64,000 bases of DNA from Bacteroidota bacterium. Lineage in GTDB: Bacteria > Bacteroidota > Bacteroidia > Cytophagales > Cyclobacteriaceae. Where the stretch lies: positions 1 to 64,000 of the forward strand of contig JACOSO010000032.1 in assembly GCA_016178785.1 (NCBI GenBank). The letters are read 5' to 3'. How positions within the stretch are numbered: position 1 is the first letter of the stretch; each line of letters begins with the position of its first letter. Below the pieces are notes generated by a model. The model did no database searches. It was not told the DNA's origin and was given only the letters and a program-made list of their open reading frames with translations. Positions 46,878-53,745 of this stretch are shown here, piece by piece. The position numbers and the translations under genes are program-made.

Positions 46878-48818
46878 TTGGGAGTATCATTTAGGTATGT
46901 TTTGTTTTGTGCCCTGGTTCTTAACATGAGATTTTGTTTTGGACAAATTGGTGCTCTCCAAATTATAAAACCCAAAATCATCTCCGAAGCTGTTTCCTAT
47001 GATTCCGTAAAAATGGATTGGAATAACGCAGGACGAATTCAAATGGAGTTAAACGATGGAATGAACAACCTCCATGAGTCAAATTTTGGTATTGCCATCC
47101 AAAATTTCTCAGATGCCCTAAAGCTTGATTCAACGTTGACCATTGCCCGTTATTATCGTGGTGTCACGCATAAGCTGGCTGGACATTTATCACTGGCTTG
47201 TGCGGACTTGCGAAAGGCGCAGCCATTGGATTCATCTTTTTTTGAAGGACTTTTGGAGTTAGGTAAAACGTATCAACTGCTGTCGAAAGTTGATAACGCT
47301 CGTACGTGCTTTTTGAAAGCAAAAGCAATTCGCTCGTTATCTCCAATTCCACTTTATCGTTTGGGCGCTTTATCGATTGGAGTAAACAATGGTGATCAAG
47401 CCAGGAAATTTTTCCTAGAATGCCTCAAAATAGAACCAAATTTTGCACTTGCCAAAGTGAAACTAGCATTATTGGATATGCAAATTGATTCGAAAAATTC
47501 TATTCGCATGTTGACCGAGGTTATTGAAAAGGATCCTCGCAACAAGGAGGCATTATTTTATCGCTATATCCTTAAACAATCAAGTGACGCAACTTCGGCC
47601 TTAGATGACCTAAATGCACTAATTGCTTTGTCTCCGATCGACTACCGCTTAAGGGTTATGCGTGGGCTGATGCTGGTTAAGCAGAAAGATTATTCACTTG
47701 CCTTTAGTGACTTAAAAAAAGCGCTTCAAGCCACAACAATTAATCAGGATGTGTTTCGTGGGCATCAGTCAGCCCTCGATCAAACTATTGACATACAAGC
47801 TGCGGGTTATTATTTGATTGCTCACATGTATGGTTTACAGGATGCCGACATAGAGCGAATTAAGAAAGCATATTGCTTGCTCTTGGTAAACGATTATGAG
47901 GGGGCGATTAACACAGTCCACGAGGTTAGGGGCTATAAGAGCAATGCTTTCTGCTTTTTTTTAATTGGTATTGCACAAGAACATAGAGGTAATCATCAAA
48001 GCGCCCTTAGTTCTTATCAATCAGCACTGAAGTTAGATCCTCAAATTTGGGAAGCCCATAAAAAAGTAGCCATTTACAATACCAGCGTTGGCAAATGGAG
48101 AGAAGCTGAACAAGAGTTTTCAGCAGCGATCGCTCTTAATCAGGACTTTAATAGCCTTTATAAGTTAAGGGGTGTAGCCCGTTTTTTATCGGAAGACTAC
48201 CAAGGTGCAGATCAGGATTTTACTCACTTTCTTAAGATTGACAGCCTGGATGAAGAAGCCATTCGGGGCAGGGCAGAGGCCTTGGTGAAACTTGGGAAAA
48301 TCGACCAAGCAATTAGCGAGTATTTCAAAGTCTACGACACTGCCCGCATGAATCAATTTAACTTTGAAGGACTAGAAAAAACTGTTGACTTGATGGCTAG
48401 AAAAGGAGATACTCTTTCGGCAATAAAACTTCTTCACCGGTTTTTTATTAATACACTTCACCGTCCAGCGAACGATTTAAAGTTTGCCCTCCTATTGAAC
48501 CAACAAAATATTCAGCTACTAAAAATACACCTGGAAGGATTTGAAACTTTTGTTGTCAGGCATCCTGAAGTATATAAACCTCAAGAGACTTATATTATTA
48601 AGGCAGCTTCCTATTCTCGTTTGGGAGACTTTGATTTGGCAGAATCTTACTTTAAAAAAGCAATTGATTTTAATCCATACAATGGCTGGATTCATATTTA
48701 CAGAGGCCGAATGTACCTTAAAATGGGAAGGAAGAAAGAAGCAATTCGCGAATGGAAAAAATCGGAGGCACTGGGTGTTAATGAAGCCAAAGAAGAGCTG
48801 AAAAAGTTGAAAAAATAG
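46878..48818 (+). CDS. TPR repeat protein, exported
   Basis: About 646 residues from TTG 46878, which gives a signal peptide (MGVSFRYVLFCALVLNMRFCFGQ). The frame is open to ATG 46782, but the extra 32 residues look like translated spacer; ATG 46926 is another option. The body holds about 14 TPR units, for example AIQNFSDALKLDSTLTIARYY, HRGNHQSALSSYQSALKLDP, WREAEQEFSAAIALNQDF, YQGADQDFTHFLKIDSLD and FDLAESYFKKAIDFNPYNGW. No other domain is visible. TPR proteins are scaffolds; the partner is unknown. Confidence 0.85.
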   Translation: MGVSFRYVLFCALVLNMRFCFGQIGALQIIKPKIISEAVSYDSVKMDWNNAGRIQMELNDGMNNLHESNFGIAIQNFSDALKLDSTLTIARYYRGVTHKLAGHLSLACADLRKAQPLDSSFFEGLLELGKTYQLLSKVDNARTCFLKAKAIRSLSPIPLYRLGALSIGVNNGDQARKFFLECLKIEPNFALAKVKLALLDMQIDSKNSIRMLTEVIEKDPRNKEALFYRYILKQSSDATSALDDLNALIALSPIDYRLRVMRGLMLVKQKDYSLAFSDLKKALQATTINQDVFRGHQSALDQTIDIQAAGYYLIAHMYGLQDADIERIKKAYCLLLVNDYEGAINTVHEVRGYKSNAFCFFLIGIAQEHRGNHQSALSSYQSALKLDPQIWEAHKKVAIYNTSVGKWREAEQEFSAAIALNQDFNSLYKLRGVARFLSEDYQGADQDFTHFLKIDSLDEEAIRGRAEALVKLGKIDQAISEYFKVYDTARMNQFNFEGLEKTVDLMARKGDTLSAIKLLHRFFINTLHRPANDLKFALLLNQQNIQLLKIHLEGFETFVVRHPEVYKPQETYIIKAASYSRLGDFDLAESYFKKAIDFNPYNGWIHIYRGRMYLKMGRKKEAIREWKKSEALGVNEAKEELKKLKK

Positions 48819-48825
48819 AAAGGCC

Positions 48826-48948
48826 TCAGCAGGTCAAGGCAATTTCAAATCCGAGAACATCACGATAATAGGCCTGTGCTTTTTCAACATCAAGAACTGG
48901 TAACTCCAGAACAGGTGGGGCAAGTTTAGTTTTTGTTGGTTTGGACAT
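48826..48948 (-). pseudogene. N-terminal fragment of a VOC family gene
   Basis: A 40-codon frame from ATG 48948 reads MSKPTKTKLAPPVLELPVLD then VEKAQAYYRDVLGFEIALTC and a TGA stop. The block VLELPVLDVEKAQAYYRDVLGFE is the first strand-helix of a glyoxalase/VOC domain, which normally runs over 110 residues. Everything after the first beta-alpha unit is missing. It sits between the TPR gene and a toxin-antitoxin pair, so it is best read as a truncated remnant. Confidence 0.8.
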
Positions 48949-49004
48949 ACTTGAGATGACGCAAGTTAAGCCTCTAAATTTATACAGATGTTTTTTCTCT
49001 TTGG

Positions 49005-49283
49005 TTACAAATTATTCTTGCACCAAGCCTCTGATTTTATTCTAATGAACTCAATACGACTACTATGAACATCGCAAAGTATCCAGTAGATTTTTGATTG
49101 AACTCGCAACTCTATTTTGCATTCGTACGACTTGGTGCGCTTAAGTTGTTTTAATCGAGGAATAGCCGTGAGAGATTCGGCCTTAGAAATTTTATCAATA
49201 AGCTGTTGTAGTGCGCGGTTTGGTTCACGACTCGAGATATTATCCAAGTCGCGGAAGAAGGAATTCCTAAAAGTTAATTCCAC
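49005..49283 (-). CDS. RelE-like toxin (type II toxin-antitoxin)
   Basis: 92 residues: FRNSFFRDLDNISSREPNRALQQLIDKI, IPRLKQLKRTKSYECKIELRVQSKIYWILC and a C-terminal strand RIEFIRIKSEAW (each in part). The basic LKRTKSYECKI segment followed by a hydrophobic strand is the RelE/HigB-like core. Its start overlaps the antitoxin gene by 17 bases. Target is not known; this is a different subfamily from the toxin at 43892. Confidence 0.75.
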   Translation of the reverse strand: MELTFRNSFFRDLDNISSREPNRALQQLIDKISKAESLTAIPRLKQLKRTKSYECKIELRVQSKIYWILCDVHSSRIEFIRIKSEAWCKNNL

Positions 49284-49479
49284 GCTTGTTCAATTCTTTT
49301 TTTGCTTGAGTGGTGGAAAGCAATTTTGACTTCCTGCCTTCTTCCAATAATTTTGAAAACATGCTGTCTCTGTATTCCTCATCGCTCAACACACTGGCTT
49401 TTTCGTTTAGAGCTGCAACGATTTTCTTCAACACCGATGTATTTTCTTTCTTTTTTATTTTCACAACCATTACGCTCAT
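49267..49479 (-). CDS. antitoxin of the RelE-like pair
   Basis: 70 residues from ATG 49479; the frame is open to a TTG at 49497, and ATG 49470 is also possible. It starts with a hydrophobic/basic strand (VMVVKIKKKE) followed by helices with many charges (IVAALNEKASVLSDEEYRDSMFSKLLEEGRKSKLLS). The layout, antitoxin first with a 17-base overlap, matches the other pair at 44417. Confidence 0.72.
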   Translation of the reverse strand: MSVMVVKIKKKENTSVLKKIVAALNEKASVLSDEEYRDSMFSKLLEEGRKSKLLSTTQAKKELNKRGINF

Positions 49480-49547
49480 GATAGATTCTTTTAGCAAAGA
49501 TAGAAAATTGATGCTGATTGATTTTGTTTAGACCGAGGCAATTTGGG

Positions 49548-49617
49548 TTCGACCCCGATGGGGTCGGATGTTTCTAGATATTTGGTTTGTTATAAACCTT
49601 CGACCCAGAAGGGTCGT
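49548..49617. repeat. twin GACCC hairpin element
   Basis: Two short hairpins, GACCCC-GAT-GGGGTC (49551-49565) and CGACCC-AGAA-GGGTCG (49601-49616), lie 35 bases apart, each preceded by TTC. The spacer TTGGTTTGTTATAAACC is itself palindromic in part. I recall this pattern as a dispersed element in Bacteroidota genomes. Confidence 0.7.
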
Positions 49618-49650
49618 ACATTATTTATTCAGGGAGCGACAGTTTAAAAC

Positions 49651-49668
49651 GTCAGGTTGGAAGATACC
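49651..49668. repeat. short hairpin motif, copy 6 (diverged)
   Basis: GTCAGGTTGGAAGATACC, ending 5 bases before the stop codon of the 49674-50240 gene. Confidence 0.45.
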
Positions 49669-49673
49669 CATGT

Positions 49674-50240
49674 TTAGATCCTGTTGGCTTGACTTTTAAA
49701 TGTTTCCTCAATGTCCCTTGGAAAAATGCTGGATTGATAAAGGCTAGAGCAAATCCATTGAAGAATTGGATTGAATAGCAGCCATTTTTGTGCAATAAAA
49801 AATATTATTACAATAACGATTGATCCGCTGAACAGATATAAACAGTACAATGCTCCAATTAGTAATGCGACACCTCCAAAAAAATAGGCGTTTCCATATT
49901 TTTGCCATCTACTAACTCTCGATTCTCTTCCCAAGTATAAAAATATTTCATAGCCTTCTAATGCCATTAAATGAGATCGGCTAATTAAATTAAAGACTCC
50001 ATAGATCGAATCGAACATATTTAAATTTAAGTACATCAGGTAAATTCCAACGAATAGCCCTAAGTATAAATTATAAAATGATAAAATCACGCCTGTTATT
50101 GGAGCTATGTACTTCAATAAGGAAAAAAACCTTCTTATTAAGAGGGCAGTACTGCTGGCCCTGTAGATTTTTCGGGTAACTTTTTCAATCTCTAATTCCG
50201 TTGGAACCGTAGGGAATGGACTACTTAGTATTTTATCCAA
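49674..50240 (-). CDS. membrane protein, hypothetical; probably the 3' part of a frameshifted gene
   Basis: 188 residues with membrane helices about 44-62 (IAPITGVILSFYNLYLGLF), 65-80, 118-140 and 145-165. No family recognised. The only start is TTG 50240, and the frame continues upstream without an ATG as KKYNPTNLLFTNRTE. Removing one G from the GG at 50288-50289 joins it to the 49-codon frame that starts at ATG 50433, giving one 252-residue protein (..YFLNLF-DKKYNPTNLLF..). So this is either a single broken gene or two coupled ones; I favour one gene. Confidence 0.6.
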   Translation of the reverse strand: MDKILSSPFPTVPTELEIEKVTRKIYRASSTALLIRRFFSLLKYIAPITGVILSFYNLYLGLFVGIYLMYLNLNMFDSIYGVFNLISRSHLMALEGYEIFLYLGRESRVSRWQKYGNAYFFGGVALLIGALYCLYLFSGSIVIVIIFFIAQKWLLFNPILQWICSSLYQSSIFPRDIEETFKSQANRI

Positions 50241-50283
50241 TTCTGTTCGATTTGTGAAAAGTAGGTTTGTAGGGTTGTATTTT

Positions 50284-50433
50284 TTATCCGAAGAGGTTTA
50301 AAAAGTATTTTTTGAAATGGTCATAGTAATAATAGTTATCAGCGCAGGTATTCACAAATTCCTCTATCTGTTCCCCCGATAATGAGTCGCGTAGCGGCTT
50401 TGGTAAGGCCAATTCTGTAAAAGCATGTTTCAT
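50284..50433 (-). CDS. 49-codon frame, probable 5' part of the frameshifted gene
   Basis: MKHAFTELALPKPLRDSLSG followed by a tyrosine-rich helix (EQIEEFVNTCADNYYYYDHF, KKYFLNLFG) and TAA. It is soluble-looking and has a good ATG. It ends 43 bases before the TTG of the 188-residue frame and joins it by a one-base change at 50288. On its own it has no recognised family. Confidence 0.5.
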   Translation of the reverse strand: MKHAFTELALPKPLRDSLSGEQIEEFVNTCADNYYYYDHFKKYFLNLFG

Positions 50434-50500
50434 CTTCTGTTGTTTTTCTTATCGCGAACTAAAATAATTAAAATTTATTACCGGATGCGAAAGAAGACCA

Positions 50501-50779
50501 TCACAGAAGAGAGAAATCTTCAGGCTTGCATTTATCTCCCTGAAATTCTATTTCTGATATTCTTGCTTTGAAATGCTCTCTCATTTCATGATTGCTCCAA
50601 TGGATTACATCATCGAATTTATCAACGATGTGAAGCACAATTTCTTCATCGGGTTTCATTGAATAAAGATTTGGGTATTCCGCTCGGACTATAGCATAAA
50701 GTTTGGATTTCTTAAGGTCTTTAGAGTTACCATGATAAGTGACCTTTTGATGGAGTTTGTAATTGAAGTTTAAGCTCAT
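50501..50779 (-). CDS. small hypothetical protein
   Basis: 92 residues, no signal peptide or membrane segment. It opens SLNFNYKLHQKVTYHGNSKDLKKSKLYAIVR (in part), then KPDEEIVLHIVDKFDDVIHWSNHEMREHF, and ends with CKPEDFSLL. Mixed beta/alpha composition and normal codon use suggest a real protein. Family unknown. Upstream on its strand lies a 31-codon frame with an inverted repeat (50841-50936). Confidence 0.6.
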   Translation of the reverse strand: MSLNFNYKLHQKVTYHGNSKDLKKSKLYAIVRAEYPNLYSMKPDEEIVLHIVDKFDDVIHWSNHEMREHFKARISEIEFQGDKCKPEDFSLL

Positions 50780-50840
50780 AATTTTTTGTGTTAATTGATA
50801 AGTTTGGATGTCCTATAATCGGGCCAGAAATTTCATAGTT

Positions 50841-50936
50841 ATGGCAAAAAACGATACCCCAACTGAGGCACTAAAAATCTGCTTTATCAAATCAGAAATC
50901 AATTTTTTCGAAAGAGTTGGGGTATTGCTTTTTTAA
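50841..50936 (+). other. 31-codon frame enclosing an 11-bp inverted repeat
   Basis: ATG 50841 opens MAKNDTPTEALKICFIKSEI and ends FFERVGVLLF, TAA at 50934. ATACCCCAACT (50854-50864) is repeated inverted at 50915-50925 and followed by a T-run, so the stretch may equally be a terminator-like structure. Coding status is doubtful. Confidence 0.35.
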
Positions 50937-51002
50937 TGGTATTTGTGTTCCGAATCGCCATAAAATTTCTTTAAGAAAATTATGACACAATGTCTATTAA
51001 TC

Positions 51003-51143
51003 GTGCGGGTTTGATTTGGATCTCGCGGCAGGGATAGAAGCGGCACCCCGCAGCTGCGGGGTATATGTGAGGCGCGAGGAGTATAGCGGATAGCCTGGTG
51101 CCCGCGTGGATTGGCGCGGGGAGGCCGGCCGCCTCAATCAAAT
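51003..51143. repeat. GC-rich structured element with a 16-bp palindrome
   Basis: Contains GGGATAGAAGCGGCA, the exact palindrome CCCCGCAGCTGCGGGG (51046-51061) and then GTATAGCGGATAGCC; TTTGATT near the left end pairs with AATCAAA near the right end. I recall the GATAGAAGCGGCA ... ATAGCGGAYAGC frame from many Flavobacteriia intergenic regions. It may be a structured RNA or a mobile palindromic repeat. Confidence 0.65.
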
Positions 51144-51147
51144 AACA

Positions 51148-51322
51148 AAACGGTTTGTCATTCCGGCTTAGGAACGAATGCCGGAATCTCACCTGGTCTT
51201 CTCGTTTAGTCTGAACTAATGGCTGCGATGGTCATTTTCTTGCGAGTAGGTACAGACCAAACTAGTAGTTTCGGGTGAGATGCCGAACGCCATCACACTT
51301 TCCTACGCGTCCGGCATGACAA
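51148..51322. repeat. large imperfect palindrome upstream of glyS
   Basis: TGTCATTCCGGC...GCCGGAATCTCACC on the left resembles, inverted, GGGTGAGATGCCGAACGC...CCGGCATGACA on the right. The left half is itself a hairpin (ATTCCGGC/GCCGGAAT). Nested palindromes of this sort are typical of REP-like elements. Confidence 0.6.
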
Positions 51323-51377
51323 TCAAATTGGTGAATCGAAGTCCAAACTTTAAACTTTCCACTCTCAACTTTCTACT

Positions 51378-51385
51378 TATTTTTG
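51378..51385 (+). promoter_or_regulatory. -7 box of glyS, possibly giving a leaderless mRNA
   Basis: TATTTTTG, perfect TAnnTTTG, only 7 bases before the glyS ATG, so transcription would start at or beside the start codon. Confidence 0.65.
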
Positions 51386-51392
51386 CACACTT

Positions 51393-52952
51393 ATGGCAAA
51401 CGATCAAGACAACCTGTTGAAGAAAGTGATTTCCCATGCCAAGGAGTATGGGTTTGTTTTTCCTTCGAGTGAAATTTATGACGGCCTCAGCGCGGTGTAT
51501 GACTACGGGCAGAATGGGGTGGAACTGAAAAACAACATCAAGGAATATTGGTGGAAGTTTATGACGCAGATGCACGACAACATTGTGGGCATCGATGCGG
51601 CTATCTTCATGCACCCCACCACCTGGAAGGCGAGCGGCCACGTAGATGCCTTCAACGACCCGATGATCGACAACAAGGATTCGAAGAAGCGCTACCGTGC
51701 CGATGTGCTGGTGGAAGATGCCATCACCAAAATGGAAGAGAAGATTGAAAAGGAAGTGGACAAAGCTGAGAAACGTTTTGGTGAGTCGTTTGATGAGAAA
51801 ATGTTTTTGCAAACCAACCCGCGTGTGTTGGAATACAAAAAGAAAATAGACGAAGCCAACGACCGGTTGAAGAATGCCATGAACAACAGCGACATGGAGG
51901 CGATGAAACAACTGATCGTGGATTTGGAAATCAACGACCCAATCAGCGGCACGAAAAACTGGACGGATGTGCGTCAGTTCAATTTGATGTTCAGCACTGA
52001 GATGGGTTCGATTGCTGAAGATGCCAACAAAATTTATTTGCGTCCTGAAACTGCACAGGGAATTTTTGTGAATTTCTTGAATGTGCAGAAGACAGGAAGA
52101 ATGAAAATTCCTTTCGGGATTGCGCAGATTGGTAAAGCATTTAGAAACGAAATTGTAGCGCGTCAATTTATTTTCCGCATGCGCGAGTTCGAGCAGATGG
52201 AAATGCAATATTTTGTGAAGCCTGGAACGGAGATGGAGGCGTATGAATTTTGGAAAGCGAAGAGAATGAAGTGGCATCAGGCATTAGGCCTTGGGTCTGC
52301 GAACTATCGTTTTCATGATCATTTGAATTTGGCGCACTATGCTAACGCTGCGTGCGATATTCAATTTAATTTTCCGATGGGCTTTAAAGAGTTGGAAGGA
52401 ATTCATAGCAGAACGGATTTTGATTTGAAGAGTCACGAGAAACATTCGGGAAAAAAACTTCAGTATTTTGATGGAGAGAGCAATCAGAGTTATGTTCCAT
52501 TTGTGGTGGAGACATCAGTAGGTTTGGATCGTATGTTCCTTTCGATATTGTCTAATTCTTACAAAGAAGAAAAAGTTGCAGGGGCTGATGGAGAGGAAGG
52601 TGGCGAGCGCGTAGTGCTTTCAATTCCGCCTGCGTTGGCTCCTTACAAAATTGCTGTGTTGCCTTTGGTGAAGAAAGATGGATTGCCAGAGAAAGCGACT
52701 GATATATTCCACGAGCTCAAGGTTGACTTCCGCTGCTACTACGAAGACAAAGACACGATCGGCAGAAGATACAGACGCATGGATGCGATTGGCACTCCGT
52801 ATTGTGTTACGATTGATCATCAGACTTTGCAAGACAACACGGTGACTATTCGTGAACGTGACTCAATGAAGCAGGAGCGGGTTGAGATTTCAACGGTGGG
52901 AGAAAAAATTCAGAAACTGGTTTCGATCAACGAGTTGCTGAAGAAGATTTAA
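51393..52952 (+). CDS. glyS: glycine--tRNA ligase (single-chain, alpha2 type)
   Basis: Class II synthetase that charges tRNA-Gly. It is the 519-residue eukaryote/archaea-like single-chain form used by Bacteroidota, not the alpha2beta2 bacterial form. Motif 1 region: FVFPSSEIYDGLSAVYDYG at the start and the WTDVRQFNLMF segment. Motif 2 is FGIAQIGKAFRNEI with MREFEQMEMQYF. Motif 3 is VVETSVGLDRMFLSIL. The anticodon-binding domain begins about APYKIAVLPLVKK (residue 413). An acidic/basic insertion (about 105-165) is typical. NCBI often names this form glyS or glyQS. Confidence 0.97.
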   Translation: MANDQDNLLKKVISHAKEYGFVFPSSEIYDGLSAVYDYGQNGVELKNNIKEYWWKFMTQMHDNIVGIDAAIFMHPTTWKASGHVDAFNDPMIDNKDSKKRYRADVLVEDAITKMEEKIEKEVDKAEKRFGESFDEKMFLQTNPRVLEYKKKIDEANDRLKNAMNNSDMEAMKQLIVDLEINDPISGTKNWTDVRQFNLMFSTEMGSIAEDANKIYLRPETAQGIFVNFLNVQKTGRMKIPFGIAQIGKAFRNEIVARQFIFRMREFEQMEMQYFVKPGTEMEAYEFWKAKRMKWHQALGLGSANYRFHDHLNLAHYANAACDIQFNFPMGFKELEGIHSRTDFDLKSHEKHSGKKLQYFDGESNQSYVPFVVETSVGLDRMFLSILSNSYKEEKVAGADGEEGGERVVLSIPPALAPYKIAVLPLVKKDGLPEKATDIFHELKVDFRCYYEDKDTIGRRYRRMDAIGTPYCVTIDHQTLQDNTVTIRERDSMKQERVEISTVGEKIQKLVSINELLKKI

Positions 52953-52953
52953 C

Positions 52954-53025
52954 CTCTGCGGTTCTTTGCGTCCTCTACGGTTTTAAATGCATTTAACCGC
53001 AGAGAGCGCAGGGGTTCGCAGAGAG
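52954..53025. terminator. imperfect palindrome after glyS
   Basis: TCTGCGGTTCTTTGCG...ACGGTTTTAAATGCATTTAACCGCAGAGAGCGC...TTCGCAGAGA (in parts) folds into a long interrupted stem around ATGCAT. It sits just past the glyS stop and has the wording of the 17695 element; a terminator or dispersed repeat. Confidence 0.55.
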
Positions 53026-53037
53026 AAATGGGTTTTG

Positions 53038-53045
53038 TATCTTTG
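53038..53045 (+). promoter_or_regulatory. -7 box of the vapBC-dgt unit, possibly leaderless
   Basis: TATCTTTG, perfect TAnnTTTG, ends 5 bases before the ATG at 53051, so the mRNA would begin at the start codon. No -33 match. Confidence 0.65.
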
Positions 53046-53050
53046 GTCTT

Positions 53051-53377
53051 ATGGAAACGTTGATTTTGAGATTCAAAAGCAAAAAGAATTACGAGCTTGT
53101 CAAAGAGTTGGCTTCTCTGTTGGAGGATAGAGAGGGTTCATATGGCACTAAAAAAAAGACAGCAACCAGGAGGAAGTCAACAACTGAGAAAGGGCTTAGA
53201 GCTATGAGCCGAACTAGTAAGAATAAAATAATCAGTAAAGAGGAATTGCGCAAGCAACTTCCCAAAAGCAAGTTTGCTTCCGATGAAGAGCTTAGAGCGT
53301 TGAGTGGAATCGCCAAAGGCCAATTGATCAGTAAAGAACACCTGAGAAGCTTATCATGGAAGAAACGGAATTGGTGA
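53051..53377 (+). CDS. putative antitoxin with LRxLS repeats
   Basis: 108 residues, very basic, in front of a PIN toxin gene and overlapping it by 22 bases, which is why it is read as the antitoxin. The N-terminus (METLILRFKSKKNYELVKEL) could be a beta strand plus helix. The second half has three similar units: KIISKEELRKQL, KFASDEELRALS and QLISKEHLRSLS. I know no named family with this repeat. No AbrB or ribbon-helix-helix DNA-binding motif is obvious. Confidence 0.7.
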   Translation: METLILRFKSKKNYELVKELASLLEDREGSYGTKKKTATRRKSTTEKGLRAMSRTSKNKIISKEELRKQLPKSKFASDEELRALSGIAKGQLISKEHLRSLSWKKRNW

Positions 53378-53745
53378 TTTGTGATTCAAATGTCATTATC
53401 GAACTTTTGGATCGTGCAAATAAGAAAGTTGAAAATCAGCTCATAGAACTTGGCAGGGACAGGCTCGCGATTAGTTCGGTAACCTACTCAGAAATTATTT
53501 TTGGTTCACGAAATAAAGCCCATCAGAATACTTTGATAAGGGGGCTAGAGAAATTTGCCCTGATTGAAATTGATGCAATCGTAGACTCAATTCACAGAGA
53601 ATTAATTAAACGCTATTCTCTGAGTCATGGGTTAGATATTCAAGACGCAATTGTTGCTGCAACTGCATTAAAAGACGATTTGAGTCTTTACACGCTCAAT
53701 AAAAGGGATTTCTCTTTCATCCAGGGAATTCGATTAATCAAATGA
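53356..53745 (+). CDS. PIN domain toxin (VapC-like)
   Basis: 129 residues with the full PIN acidic set: Asp10 (VICDSNVIIELLD), Glu46 (TYSEIIFG), Asp94/97 (HGLDIQDAIVAATAL) and Asp118-region (LYTLNKRDFSFI). VapC toxins are Mg-dependent RNases that cut tRNA or rRNA. It overlaps the basic protein upstream by 22 bases and the dGTPase gene downstream by 4 (ATGA), so all three are translationally coupled. The toxin is intact by eye. Confidence 0.9.
   Translation: MEETELVICDSNVIIELLDRANKKVENQLIELGRDRLAISSVTYSEIIFGSRNKAHQNTLIRGLEKFALIEIDAIVDSIHRELIKRYSLSHGLDIQDAIVAATALKDDLSLYTLNKRDFSFIQGIRLIK

Larger units (their letters stand above)
50780..51392. other. 613-base intergenic region rich in folded repeats
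   Basis: No full gene here. It holds a 31-codon frame with an 11-bp inverted repeat (50841-50936), a GC-rich structured element (51003-51143), a large imperfect palindrome (51148-51322) and the glyS promoter. GC content of 51001-51140 is far above that of the neighbours. Confidence 0.75.

Noticed and set aside
51303-52277. 324-codon frame antisense to glyS
   Set aside because: His/Leu/Phe-rich shadow of the glyS coding strand with no family features.
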